64,000 nucleotides of DNA from a bacterium (GTDB taxonomy: Bacteria; Planctomycetota; Planctomycetia; Planctomycetales; Planctomycetaceae), in contig WGME01000011.1 of the NCBI GenBank assembly GCA_016125225.1, forward strand, positions 1 through 64,000, given 5' to 3'. Shown in pieces: positions 1 through 9,346 of the stretch (its first letter is position 1; each line of letters starts with the position of its first letter). The position numbers were made by a program, and so were the translations under genes. Under the pieces are notes generated by a model that saw only the letters and a program-made list of their open reading frames with translations, was not told the origin of the DNA and made no database searches.

Positions 1-691
1 TGCGACTCATGGAACAGACGATCCCGTATTCTTTCAGGAGTCGTTGATAGTGATCACAGGCATATTGGACACCCCGATCCGAGTGCACGATCAGCGTCTG
101 AGGGTGGCCTTCCCGTTCCAGAGCCATCTGCAGCGCATTGATGACCAGTCGGCTGTCGATTCGTTCGGACATCGACCAGCCCACGATCTTCCGCGAGAAC
201 AGATCCTCCACCACGGCCAGATACAGCCAGCCCTCGCGAGTCGGCACATAGGTGGCATAGTCGCGCTGGATGCGTTCGACTTCGCGATTGCACTCCGCAC
301 GCAAGGCCCCGGCCTGTTCGTTGGCCAGTCGCTCGGCAGCCTTGGCTTGGGCTTCCAGTTCGCGGAGCTGGACGGCCGAACCGCAGGCTTTCGCCAGACG
401 GGCTTTGGCGTTGTCGCCCATCTTGGGATCGATCGGTTTTTGAAACCTCACCAGCGGGTCGCCGACTTTCGGGCTTTTGACGTCCTTTAAGGCTTGCTTG
501 ATTTCGGCTTCAGATTGAAAGCCGGGAACGTCGGCAGCCGGTTGCTCGGTGGTCTCCTCGGTGGGGGTCTCGGGCTCGGCAATCGCGACCTGAGACGGAT
601 CGAGGGGCTGATTGGGGTCGAACGCGGTTTCGGCAACAGCGCCGGCGACGGAACGGGAACGTGGGGGCATGGGGGTCTCTTTCTCGAACAT
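1..691 (-). CDS. Chimeric ORF, runs off window edge: element protein N-terminus (MFEKETPMPPRSRSVAG...) fused in frame to an IS3-family transposase (OrfB) DDE segment
   Basis: Manual minus-strand translation is open from ATG at 691 to position 1. Positions ~1-250 read TYVPTREGWLYLAVVEDLFSRKIVGWSMSERIDSRLVINALQMALEREGHPQTLIVHSDRGVQYACDHYQRLLKEYGIVCSMSR, typical of IS3 integrase core. Confidence 0.75.
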   Translation of the reverse strand, partial: MFEKETPMPPRSRSVAGAVAETAFDPNQPLDPSQVAIAEPETPTEETTEQPAADVPGFQSEAEIKQALKDVKSPKVGDPLVRFQKPIDPKMGDNAKARLAKACGSAVQLRELEAQAKAAERLANEQAGALRAECNREVERIQRDYATYVPTREGWLYLAVVEDLFSRKIVGWSMSERIDSRLVINALQMALEREGHPQTLIVHSDRGVQYACDHYQRLLKEYGIVCSMSR

Positions 692-736
692 GGTGGTGAA
701 AAACTGGTGATCGCGATCTGAGGCAACGGCGGCGGA

Positions 737-928
737 TCATGGCGGACCGGCTCGGGCTGCCCGACGCTGCCGATAACCCGCGCCGATCCAATTGAGCCAC
801 AGGCGGAACTGACCGTCAGCCATTCGCGCTAGTAGTTGCTTGCAGGTCGTGCATTGCCGGATGCCAGGCTTGGGGCCTTCGGTTGTTTCGCTGCCTCTGC
901 AGTGCGGGCAGGTTGGTTGATTGTTCAT
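737..928 (-). CDS. Small CxxC...CxxC zinc-ribbon protein
   Basis: MNNQPTCPHCRGSETTEGPKPGIRQCTTCKQLL; start overlaps the dnaB stop (ATGA). Confidence 0.55.
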   Translation of the reverse strand: MNNQPTCPHCRGSETTEGPKPGIRQCTTCKQLLARMADGQFRLWLNWIGAGYRQRRAARAGPP

Positions 929-2229
929 TCGGTGAACTCCGTCAGATGCGCATTCCATTTCAGCTTCACCAGACCGCAGGGACCGGAACGGTTCTTCGCG
1001 ATGATCAGTTCGCCGTGGTCGTCATACTCACCGGGAACATCCTTCGATGGGCGATGCAGCAACCAGACTTGATCGGCGTCCTGTTCGATGGCCCCGGACT
1101 CACGAAGGTCTGCCAGCCTGGGGCGCTTGTCGTCCCGGTGTTCAACACCCCGATTGAGTTGCGACAGCACCAGGACGCAAATGCCCGCCTCCAGCGCGAT
1201 CTTCTTGAGCGATCGGGAAACCCCGGTAACTTGCTGTTCCCGGATTACCCGCCGGTCGCGGGGTTCGACCAACTGCAAGTAATCGATCACAGCCACCTTG
1301 ATGCCATGTTTGCGGGCTGCCAGTCTCAGCATGGTGACCAGTGCCAGCTCATCCGGTTGCGAATCGTCGATGAACAGGGGCATCAACCCGACGGCGTTAC
1401 AACCTTCTGCGATCGCGTAGCGTTCATCCGGGGCAGTGCCGCCGACTTCGACTGACTTGAGTTGCACCCGGCTTTCGATCGCGATCAGCCGATATAAGAT
1501 CTCATCCCAGTTCTGTTCGTAGCTGGCGATCAGACAGGGATTCCCGGCCCGCGCCAACCGCAAGGCGAGACTGCACACAAACGCGGTTTTGCCGTGGCTC
1601 GTGCGGGCAGCCAGGACCACCACCTTTCCCGGACCGATGCCGCCGGTCGTTTGGTCGATGCCCGCGTATCCGGTCTTGATGAACCGCTGCGAACTTCGGT
1701 CAGTCGTCATCTGTGCGAGCAGATCGACCGCCAACACCGACGTCGGTTGTGGTTCGTTCCGCTGGGCGGATTCGATCACCCGATGCAGACCGGTTTCCAC
1801 CTTGGCAAGGGTGCGGTCGATCTCGTCATCCGGCTGTGGGCTGTACAGACTCTCCAGGCTGTCGGTGAGCACATTGATGGCGGCCCGCTGTCGGGCTTTG
1901 TTCCGCACGATGTTCGCGTAATACTTCGCGCTCCCGGCATTGGGAACGGCTTCGTTGATCTCCATCAGGTAGGGCACACCGCCGATTTCATCGAGTTGCC
2001 CCAAACGGTTCAGTTGCTCCGCGATGGTGACGGCATCGATTCCCCGTTGTCCGCTTTCCCACATTCCTATGAAGGCGGAATAGATCCGTTGATTTTTGTC
2101 GGAGTAAAAATCACTGGCCGACAGGATCGAAGCGACTTCATCGACGGCCGAATTGCGGAGGAACAGGCTGCCGAGAACCGATTGCTCAGCCACCAGATTC
2201 TGCGGAGGGAGTCGGGCTTCAGGCTGCAT
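925..2229 (-). CDS. dnaB: DnaB-type replicative helicase of the first element
   Basis: N-terminal PPQNLVAEQSVLGSLF, RecA-like core GYAGIDQTTGGIGPGKVVVLAARTSHGKTAF, VAVIDYLQLV. Confidence 0.85.
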   Translation of the reverse strand: MQPEARLPPQNLVAEQSVLGSLFLRNSAVDEVASILSASDFYSDKNQRIYSAFIGMWESGQRGIDAVTIAEQLNRLGQLDEIGGVPYLMEINEAVPNAGSAKYYANIVRNKARQRAAINVLTDSLESLYSPQPDDEIDRTLAKVETGLHRVIESAQRNEPQPTSVLAVDLLAQMTTDRSSQRFIKTGYAGIDQTTGGIGPGKVVVLAARTSHGKTAFVCSLALRLARAGNPCLIASYEQNWDEILYRLIAIESRVQLKSVEVGGTAPDERYAIAEGCNAVGLMPLFIDDSQPDELALVTMLRLAARKHGIKVAVIDYLQLVEPRDRRVIREQQVTGVSRSLKKIALEAGICVLVLSQLNRGVEHRDDKRPRLADLRESGAIEQDADQVWLLHRPSKDVPGEYDDHGELIIAKNRSGPCGLVKLKWNAHLTEFTE

Positions 2230-3427
2230 CGGTGCCCCCTTCCGTCAGTTGCAGTCGGTTGCGTTGCTGGTCCATCTGCCGAACCGGCGAAGCCGCTTGC
2301 AGGGCTTTGAAGGCAATGCCGTGCTGTTCGGTGGCGGTCTGCAGTTCGGCCCCACTGAGGTCTGACCACGGTTCGCCGCCGTTGCTGGTGGCCTGGGAGC
2401 GAATCAGCTTCGTGAAGGTCTCGGGAGGCGTTGCCGAGCGGGCGGCCCGGAGAGCACAAGCAACCACGCGGACTTCCACCGAGCGAATCGACTGCAGGCC
2501 GGTTTGTGACCAGTGACCGCGAAACCAGCGAATGACGGCAGCCACGTCGGACAGGTCACCGGGCAGTTCGGTCAGTGGTCCCGTGGGCTTTGGTGGTTGC
2601 TGGCCGATCACGCTGGGCTGTGATTTCCGGCTGTTCCCTTCGCTGTCGGCTTTCGCGAGCCAGGCCCCGAGAAACTTGGGCATGCCCTTCGCGGTTTTTC
2701 GCTTGCCGGGGTTGTCGCTGCACCATTGCCGAGCTTTGCGAAGTTCGGCGAGAACGTCTATTCGGGGAAAGGTCGATTCGTACTCTCGGACCTTCGATTC
2801 CCGGAGTGGCCAGGTTTGGCCCGATTGCTTCGTGGGGAACTCCAGGATGATCGGGTTCGAGTCTGGATAATTTTCCGCCGACGGCGATGGAGCAATCGAA
2901 GATTGTTCCGAGCTAATAGAATTAGGTAATAGGGATAGGGTAGAAGAGCCTCCGTTTGAACTTTCACTCGACCTCCGCTCGACCTCCGTTTCCACCTCCA
3001 TAATGGAGGCTGAAGACGCTTCGGCCTCCGTTCGGCTTCCGTTTGCACCTCCATTTTGGAGGTCGATATGGAGGCTATCGCTTTCGTCCATCGGGGAGTC
3101 GGCAGCCTCCATCCCCTCGGGAATGGTGACCCAGTAGAGACCGGGTTTACGATTCCCACCCGATTCGTAATTCAGCCAACCGGCATCGATGCAACGCTGT
3201 CGGATTCGGATCAATCGATTCTCCGAAGCGAACCCGCAGACCGACATGAGTTGCGAGTTATAGAACAGGACCGGCCCCCGGTAATGCTTGGCGTCTTCCT
3301 GATGGGCGATCACATCCAGGAGCCAACAGCCTTCCGGGCCGATCTCCTGGGCAGCCACAACCTTTGCCAGCAGTCGGCAAAACTTATGGGCAAAGCATCG
3401 ATCGCGATTAGGGTATGTCGCTGTCAT
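2219..3427 (-). CDS. Replication initiator / helix-turn-helix replication protein
   Basis: N-terminal wHTH-like region, low-complexity middle, position directly upstream of dnaB; iteron-like DNA inside. Confidence 0.6.
   Translation of the reverse strand: MTATYPNRDRCFAHKFCRLLAKVVAAQEIGPEGCWLLDVIAHQEDAKHYRGPVLFYNSQLMSVCGFASENRLIRIRQRCIDAGWLNYESGGNRKPGLYWVTIPEGMEAADSPMDESDSLHIDLQNGGANGSRTEAEASSASIMEVETEVERRSSESSNGGSSTLSLLPNSISSEQSSIAPSPSAENYPDSNPIILEFPTKQSGQTWPLRESKVREYESTFPRIDVLAELRKARQWCSDNPGKRKTAKGMPKFLGAWLAKADSEGNSRKSQPSVIGQQPPKPTGPLTELPGDLSDVAAVIRWFRGHWSQTGLQSIRSVEVRVVACALRAARSATPPETFTKLIRSQATSNGGEPWSDLSGAELQTATEQHGIAFKALQAASPVRQMDQQRNRLQLTEGGTDAA
2948..3110. repeat. Cluster of short CCTCC(G/A)TT direct and inverted repeats within the initiator gene (possible iterons)
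   Basis: GCCTCCGTTT, GACCTCCGCT, GACCTCCGTTT, CACCTCCATAATGGAGGC, GGCCTCCGTT, GGCTTCCGTTT, CACCTCCATTTTGGAGGTC, ATGGAGGC, GCCTCCAT. Confidence 0.55.
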
Positions 3428-3630
3428 CGCGAGATCGGCTCCCGGGCCAGAATCCGCCGCAAAACTTCGGGCAAGATTTCTGAGATATGCACGGGTTCTG
3501 CATGCTCACCCGCCTCCCGCATCTGAGCCCGTACTCGTGCGCGTCTGGTCGCCTCGCGCAGTGCATCGCGGTCTGCGAGCGTGAGAGTCGCCCGGGATCT
3601 TGCCCGACGGCGTCTGGTCGATATGATCAT
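3424..3630 (-). CDS. Small basic hypothetical protein
   Basis: 68-aa ORF, stop overlapping the next gene start. Confidence 0.35.
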   Translation of the reverse strand: MIISTRRRRARSRATLTLADRDALREATRRARVRAQMREAGEHAEPVHISEILPEVLRRILAREPISR

Positions 3631-3705
3631 GATGTCGATGTCCTCAGCATCGACGAGCGGTCACAGCCCCGCTGGCAGCCACCAGCGGGCGCACCGCCCG
3701 TCTGG

Positions 3706-3996
3706 TTATCGCGTTGTCAGTGCTGACATAGCCGCATGGGCCTGCCGTTTGCGACGAGATGTGACTGCGGCCTGTGTCGGGGCTGCGGATGCAGTGTCAG
3801 CATTGAGTCGCTGAAGGAATCGCTCGACTGCCTCAGCAGTCGTGTAGCGACGAGCCCCCACGAGCCAGGACTCCAGTCGTACACCTCGGACGCCGTGTAG
3901 CATGTACCGCCACGTGGTGGCGATGTGTGTGTCGAGCAGGCGCGATGCCTGGGCGGGAGTGAGTCTCTCGCCTGAGATATGATCTGTGATCGTCAT
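3706..3996 (-). CDS. DUF1580-like HTH protein
   Basis: SGERLTPAQASRLLDTHIATTWRYMLHGVRGVRLESWLVGARRYTTAEAVERFLQRL. Confidence 0.65.
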   Translation of the reverse strand: MTITDHISGERLTPAQASRLLDTHIATTWRYMLHGVRGVRLESWLVGARRYTTAEAVERFLQRLNADTASAAPTQAAVTSRRKRQAHAAMSALTTR

Positions 3997-4087
3997 GTGT
4001 GTGCCCCCGAGCTTGCGAGTGATGTATGTCAGTCGCATATGACTGCGACGAGACACATATCAGCAGAGAGTCGGGGACTCGTGACTG

Positions 4088-5347
4088 TCAGTCCGTCCCG
4101 CCTCGGACGGCTCGGACGGACTCTCCATCAGATACTTCCAGCTCACGATAAAGTGCGCTGAGTTTCTGGTTACTGCCGCGTAACTCTTTCCTGCGGCATT
4201 CTTTACGGAACGCCTCAACGGTCGCGTTTCGAGACATTCCAGAGAGGATTTCCTTTCCGACGATTCGGTCAGCCTCTGTAGGAATGTCGGATTTTGGAGT
4301 TCTTTCACCATTTGGACGCACCGATTTGACAACCTGATTTGTCTCCCACTCGATTCTCCGGAGCAATTCCGACGTGTCGACATCGGGGATTGCCCACCGC
4401 GATCGAATGTCGGGAATCTTTGGGCGAAGATGTTCCGCCAGGTGGCACACATCCTCGTGACTTCCGATCGACAGGAGTGAATCACGTTGTTGCTGGTCAA
4501 CAGATGATTCAACGATGATCTCAATCTGGCGTGTAAGATCCCACGCATACAGGACAAAGGAATTGACATACTTGTCGCCAAGAGATGGCGGCCCGCCTTG
4601 GTACAGGCGAATCAAATTGCCGCGCAATGGGTGAGCCAGATCGCTGGTGACCTCGGATATGTCGCGCATGAAGGCATATGCCAGCGCCAGATTGTGAGCG
4701 GCGAACTTGTCCAAACTGCTCTGTGACAGTTCTTCATCCAGATTGGAAAGTGCGCAAACAAATTGCCGAGTTCGCTTCAGAATCTCCGGAGCACTGTTGA
4801 TGTTGGCAGGTGGTTTGTAAGTGATCAGATAGGAAAGTTGGCTATTAAGCCTACGTTGCCGTTCCTGCTCTTGGTTGTGTTCTTTGAGCCGTTCAGCCAG
4901 CCATTCGAGAACATGAGCGACCTTCCACTTTCGATCATCTGGCCGTAACTCTTCGCTGGTGTGAACGCCAGACGGATCAAATGGAACTTGCTTCGGAAAC
5001 TTCTCTGAGATTTGATCGCAGATCGTCAGCCAACCGTGGGCCTTGCTGCTCACAATCTGATCGGTTGAATCTTCGATCGCGTGAATCAATGTAACATGGC
5101 AGCCAATTAGCGGGGGTTGTGACTCGCGATCCCACGCGTCGAATGCCGCAGCAAAGATTGACCTCTGGAGTTCGTCTGTCGGGGGGCATTGCCGCAGATC
5201 AGCGGCGAGTTTGCGAAATACTTCTGTTGTTTGAGATGTCACGATCGCCAGCCCCTGATAAGCCGGTCTCCTGAAAGAAAAGAGCATCGCGGGAAAGCGG
5301 TCAGGATTCCGCCTTGTCGGGCTGCAGTTCCTATCCCGCGCGCTCAC
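4088..5347 (-). CDS. Hypothetical protein of first element (419 aa)
   Basis: Long ORF in the co-oriented minus-strand cluster. Confidence 0.55.
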   Translation of the reverse strand: MSARDRNCSPTRRNPDRFPAMLFSFRRPAYQGLAIVTSQTTEVFRKLAADLRQCPPTDELQRSIFAAAFDAWDRESQPPLIGCHVTLIHAIEDSTDQIVSSKAHGWLTICDQISEKFPKQVPFDPSGVHTSEELRPDDRKWKVAHVLEWLAERLKEHNQEQERQRRLNSQLSYLITYKPPANINSAPEILKRTRQFVCALSNLDEELSQSSLDKFAAHNLALAYAFMRDISEVTSDLAHPLRGNLIRLYQGGPPSLGDKYVNSFVLYAWDLTRQIEIIVESSVDQQQRDSLLSIGSHEDVCHLAEHLRPKIPDIRSRWAIPDVDTSELLRRIEWETNQVVKSVRPNGERTPKSDIPTEADRIVGKEILSGMSRNATVEAFRKECRRKELRGSNQKLSALYRELEVSDGESVRAVRGGTD

Positions 5348-5364
5348 AGATCATACCACGGTCG

Positions 5365-5598
5365 TCAATCGATGTTTTCTTTCGTCTCAGCCATCTCCGC
5401 CCAAATACGAATCAGGTCATCAGTCATGACATATCGATGAAGTGTGGCTGGTCGAAACACTCTCAAGCCGGCTTTGACCCACTTCCGGAATGTCTTGTCG
5501 GCAACCTTCAATTCAGAAAGCAAATCGTCGACAGACCAGATTTCACCTGTCCGAAACTTCGGTTGGCGAGGCTTGGGTTCGTTGACATGTCGTTTCAT
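5365..5598 (-). CDS. Small HTH / excisionase-like protein
   Basis: EIWSVDDLLSELKVADKTFRKWVKAGLRVFRPATLHRYVMTDDLIRIW. Confidence 0.55.
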   Translation of the reverse strand: MKRHVNEPKPRQPKFRTGEIWSVDDLLSELKVADKTFRKWVKAGLRVFRPATLHRYVMTDDLIRIWAEMAETKENID

Positions 5599-5852
5599 GC
5601 TGCCTTCCTTCCCCGTCGGCCGCCGCGCTTCCGGGCATCGTCAGTTTCTTTCGTCATCTCAGGCATTGCGTCCAGCATTTTCGACGCGGAATAACAGACC
5701 ACGTCGCCGAAGCGCCGGTAGGGGACTCCAAGCTGGTCACAATGCTTGCGAACAAATTCTTGCGACCGCTGAAAGCTCTCCGCCCACCATTCCAGTGTGC
5801 GGTAGTCGGTTCCAGGTATGCCGCCGAAATCAGATTGTCGATTATCTGCCAT
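5595..5852 (-). CDS. Small hypothetical protein
   Basis: 85-aa ORF overlapping the excisionase-like gene start. Confidence 0.45.
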   Translation of the reverse strand: MADNRQSDFGGIPGTDYRTLEWWAESFQRSQEFVRKHCDQLGVPYRRFGDVVCYSASKMLDAMPEMTKETDDARKRGGRRGRKAA

Positions 5853-5936
5853 GATTCAGTCTCGCGCCCGAAGGGGAAAACGTCGGCGTAACGGCTCGGG
5901 CATCAGGCCGAGTGCCGGACGAATCGCGAGAACCAA

Positions 5937-7025
5937 TCAACCAATCTTTGCCGCTACTTCAGCCGCGAGTTTGTCCATCTTGCGGGAATAATTCGCCGTC
6001 ATATCCGGTCGGGCGTGGCCTGCCATCGCCTGGGCGGCTTCAATGCCGAAACTGTCACGCACCTCGGTTGTCACATTGTGACGCAGCCAGTGAGGGGAAA
6101 AACGCTTCACACCGGCCCGAGTGCATGCCGCGGTGACCGCTTTGCCGTAACTGTCTCGACTGGTGGCAAACAGCCGTTGATCGGGATCCGCTTTGAGGTA
6201 TCGCGATAGGATGAGCTGGGCTTTCGGCCCGAAGTAGAGTTTCCGGGTTTTCCCGTGGTGCAGAGTCTTGTGGTCAACCAGTTTGGCCACCCACACACTC
6301 CCGCCGCGATCGATCATGCCGGTGGTCAACATGATCAGTTCGCCAGGTCGGGCCCCTGTCACTAATTGCAGGTCGATCAGATCGCGGTTCTGTTGTTTCA
6401 GCCGTTTCTTGACCGCTTCGATATCGGCCAGGGGGACGGCTTCCCGTTCGGGGTGGTCTTTCGCCTCGGTCTTTCCCGGCAGCAGAGGGGCAATGGCCCG
6501 AAGCCGATCAAGGACCGACGGTTCCACCATGTCGGATTCAATCCCCCATTTGAAGACGTGCCGCACCCGACAGACGGACTTATTGACGTATTTCCGACAC
6601 CATCCCTTATCCACCATGATGCTGCGGGCAGCCTTCAGGTGAGACGGCCGGAATTCGCTGATCGGCAAGAGCCCATACAGTTCGATCACGGGAGCCATCG
6701 CGGATTTGAAGCAGTAGACTTCATCAGTCTGCTTCCCGTTCTTCACATAGTACCGCTCGGCGTGGTGCAAGAACGCCAACCAGAGTTCTGCGATCGAGGG
6801 ACCGGGGTCGTCTACCACTGTTCCTACTACATCTGACGACGCCCGGGAGAGGGGATCAAACATCTGTCCAGAGCAGACCTTGGCAACCAGTTCACCATAC
6901 CTTTGGCGGGACTCCTCGGAGCCATACGGCCCCAAATAGTGATCTTTGCCATGGATGCGGACACGGGCTTGCCCGGTCGGTTTGTGCAGAAGATAAGCCG
7001 GGATAAGAGACTTCGGACGTGGCAT
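5937..7025 (-). CDS. Tyrosine recombinase/integrase of first element
   Basis: VTGARPGELIMLTTGMID, HWLRHNVTTEVRDSFGIEAAQAMAGHARPDMTANYSR; MPRPKSLIP is the likely start. Confidence 0.9.
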   Translation of the reverse strand: MPRPKSLIPAYLLHKPTGQARVRIHGKDHYLGPYGSEESRQRYGELVAKVCSGQMFDPLSRASSDVVGTVVDDPGPSIAELWLAFLHHAERYYVKNGKQTDEVYCFKSAMAPVIELYGLLPISEFRPSHLKAARSIMVDKGWCRKYVNKSVCRVRHVFKWGIESDMVEPSVLDRLRAIAPLLPGKTEAKDHPEREAVPLADIEAVKKRLKQQNRDLIDLQLVTGARPGELIMLTTGMIDRGGSVWVAKLVDHKTLHHGKTRKLYFGPKAQLILSRYLKADPDQRLFATSRDSYGKAVTAACTRAGVKRFSPHWLRHNVTTEVRDSFGIEAAQAMAGHARPDMTANYSRKMDKLAAEVAAKIG

Positions 7026-7045
7026 GGTGCGGGCCTCCTGTTGTT

Positions 7046-7065
7046 TCGTGGTAGAACTACCACGA
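7046..7065. promoter_or_regulatory. Palindrome TCGTGGTAG-AA-CTACCACGA just upstream of the integrase start
   Basis: 9-bp perfect arms, 2-nt spacer, ~20 nt upstream of the likely ATG. Confidence 0.5.
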
Positions 7066-7163
7066 TTCAATTCAGGTTTTCGGCCGCACTGCCGACCACC
7101 GGCAGGTAACGTAACTCGTTTCGGCTAGTTACTTACGTCAATACTAGAGGGTCTTGAAAGACC

Positions 7164-7190
7164 AGTTACCCCGCTAGGATTCGAACCTAG
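7164..7190. repeat. attL: 27-bp copy of the tRNA-Gln 3' end
   Basis: AGTTACCCCGCTAGGATTCGAACCTAG, identical to 30084-30110. Confidence 0.93.
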
Positions 7191-7225
7191 CGTTTATGCG
7201 TTTTATAGCTTGTTTTTGTTGACTT

Positions 7226-7269
7226 CTGGGGACAAGTTGCTCAAATTGTCCCCAGAAACTTGTCCCCAG
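7226..7269. repeat. Left cluster of integrase arm-type sites (3x TTGTCCCCAG)
   Basis: CTGGGGACAA 7226-7235 (inverted), TTGTCCCCAG 7246-7255 and 7260-7269. Confidence 0.75.
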
Positions 7270-7284
7270 ACAGGAAACAAAAGC

Positions 7285-8532
7285 ATGGCGAGCCTCGATC
7301 TGACTTACGACAAATCCGAAGACCGCTGGACGAAGAAGGTCAGAGGGATCAAGCAGCGATTCAAGTCCAAGAGGCACGCCACGAAACGGGAAGCCATTGC
7401 ACAGTTCAAGGCATGGTTGAACGAACACGAAGCATCCGAGGCAATGACTGAGGATGAGGAAGAAATCTTGATTCTGATGGAACAGATCGCCGTCGCTGCT
7501 TCCAACGAACAAGAGCAGATAGACAAGCTGAAACCCCAGAAGCCGTCTCGTGCGTTTGAAAGAGAAGTTGAACGGCAGTTCTCAGGCACCCCCAAAGATG
7601 ACAGCCTCGCCGCCGCCATTGATGCGTTCCTGCGGTTCAAAGAGAACACCATCAGTAAAGGGGCATACAACACCCTGTCTGCACATATTCGGTTCTTCCG
7701 TGGGTTTACCGTGGGTGCCGCAGTTGATGCCTTGCCACGTGATGCATGGGAACAGTTTCACCAGACCATCAAGAAGCGAATCAAGGACAAGGAATGGTCA
7801 AACAAGTACGGCAACTCGATCATTTTGGACGTGAGAGGGTTCTACAACTGGATGTACGATACGGAACGCATCGAAGCTATCCCTCGCTTCGTGAAAAGCG
7901 ACCTCTACACAATTGCTGTACCGTCGAAACTGCCAGCCACCTTCAAGCCCGAAGAGATCAAAGCCATCCTTGCAGCAGCGACCGACGAACAACGCTTGCA
8001 TTACCTGCTGATGCTGAATTGTGGCATGACGCAGATTGACCTGTCTGACTTGACCGCCGATATGATCAACATCAAGCAAGGCACCTTGACAAGACGGCGA
8101 ACCAAACACGAACACCAAGAGAGTGCAGAAATCCCAACAGTTGTCTACACCCTCTGGAAGCCCGTTATCGAGTTGCTGAAAGCACACGGCAAGTTGGACG
8201 GGACAGAGAGGGTGTTTACCAACAGAGAAGGATTGCCATTACTCAGAGGAGCACGAAGGGACACCGTTGCAGAGGCATTCAAGTCGGTCAAAGCGAAAAC
8301 GGGTATCAAGAAAAGCCTGAAGGTGTTTCGTAAGACAGGGGCAACCATTCTCGGATCGAACAAGGATTACCGCACATGGCGAAACATCTACCTTGCCAAC
8401 ACGCCGAAAGAGGTCACGGACAAATCGTATGACGGGACAACGATCCTCGACAATAAATACACCGAACATATCCGCACCGTGTTGGGCATCCCGAACACGC
8501 TGGACGAGTTGCGGACATTACAAAAATTGTAA
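7285..8532 (+). CDS. int: Phage tyrosine integrase
   Basis: SAM-like N-terminal domain, catalytic region to KVFRKTGATILGSNKDYR; adjacent to attL. Confidence 0.8.
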   Translation: MASLDLTYDKSEDRWTKKVRGIKQRFKSKRHATKREAIAQFKAWLNEHEASEAMTEDEEEILILMEQIAVAASNEQEQIDKLKPQKPSRAFEREVERQFSGTPKDDSLAAAIDAFLRFKENTISKGAYNTLSAHIRFFRGFTVGAAVDALPRDAWEQFHQTIKKRIKDKEWSNKYGNSIILDVRGFYNWMYDTERIEAIPRFVKSDLYTIAVPSKLPATFKPEEIKAILAAATDEQRLHYLLMLNCGMTQIDLSDLTADMINIKQGTLTRRRTKHEHQESAEIPTVVYTLWKPVIELLKAHGKLDGTERVFTNREGLPLLRGARRDTVAEAFKSVKAKTGIKKSLKVFRKTGATILGSNKDYRTWRNIYLANTPKEVTDKSYDGTTILDNKYTEHIRTVLGIPNTLDELRTLQKL

Positions 8533-8536
8533 TGCC
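8514..8536. promoter_or_regulatory. Dispersed palindrome copy 1
   Basis: GACATTACAA-AAA-TTGTAATGCC; supplies the int stop codon. Confidence 0.8.
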
Positions 8537-8560
8537 TGAAAGACCAGACACGTGAAAGCA

Positions 8561-8591
8561 ACGGGCAAGGGGAAACGAACCCCTTGCCCGT
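8561..8591. terminator. Convergent hairpin terminator
   Basis: ACGGGCAAGGGG-AAACGAA-CCCCTTGCCCGT between int (+) and 8610-9257 (-). Confidence 0.7.
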
Positions 8592-8609
8592 GTGCATTAC
8601 CAGACAGAC

Positions 8610-9257
8610 CTATGCCGCCGACGCCACGGGTTCCGCCGCCTTGGCGGTAAGTTTCGCCATCAGGTCAGACAACTCTGCCAACCGACGCCGCACGCTCTCC
8701 CGACCTGATGCGTCCAGCGGGGTCTTATCCTCAACCAGACCTTTCAAACTTCGCTTGATGCCGTCCAGCTTGGTCAGCAAGGGACGCACAGGGTTCTTGT
8801 CGGCACCAGCCACCCCGCCCAACAGCTTCCGCTTGGTTTCCATGATGAGGGACATGGTCGGACGTTCGGAACCCGCCGCCTCGATGACCGCAGACCAGAC
8901 TGCTTTCAACTGGTCACCCACCGACGACAATTCAAACGCTTGACCCTCATTCAACGGCAAGACCTCGAAGCCCAACTCTTCCAACTGGTCAGCCACCTTT
9001 GCCGCCGAGATCAAGCGGTAACCCTTCATGTAGGACAGATCAAACCGACGTCCGATGTAGTCGGTCCAAGTTCCCACGAACAAAGTGCCATCTTGCAGAG
9101 CGGACAAGGCGTGTCCGGCATCACGGTAGCCGGTCTGCCAGCCCTCAACCTGACGTTCCAGCTTGACCGCTTCCCGTTGTTCCGTGTTGGTCAGCTTGTC
9201 CTTGATGATTTCTTCTGTGGTGGTGTTCTCGGTGGTGTTCGTGGTGGCGTTGCTCAT
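8610..9257 (-). CDS. Hypothetical phage protein (215 aa)
   Basis: ORF divergent from the HTH gene. Confidence 0.6.
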   Translation of the reverse strand: MSNATTNTTENTTTEEIIKDKLTNTEQREAVKLERQVEGWQTGYRDAGHALSALQDGTLFVGTWTDYIGRRFDLSYMKGYRLISAAKVADQLEELGFEVLPLNEGQAFELSSVGDQLKAVWSAVIEAAGSERPTMSLIMETKRKLLGGVAGADKNPVRPLLTKLDGIKRSLKGLVEDKTPLDASGRESVRRRLAELSDLMAKLTAKAAEPVASAA

Positions 9258-9346
9258 GGTTCAGGACTCCTCAACTTGGGGTTCGTGTCAGCCAGCCCGT
9301 TGCCGTCTGACTCCCCGTATCTGTGGTCCATTTGCAGCCTCTTTTT

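Noticed and set aside
4091-4122. GTCCGTCC...GGACGGAC inverted repeat as a terminator
   Set aside because: Lies at the end of a CDS with no T tract; too weak to call.
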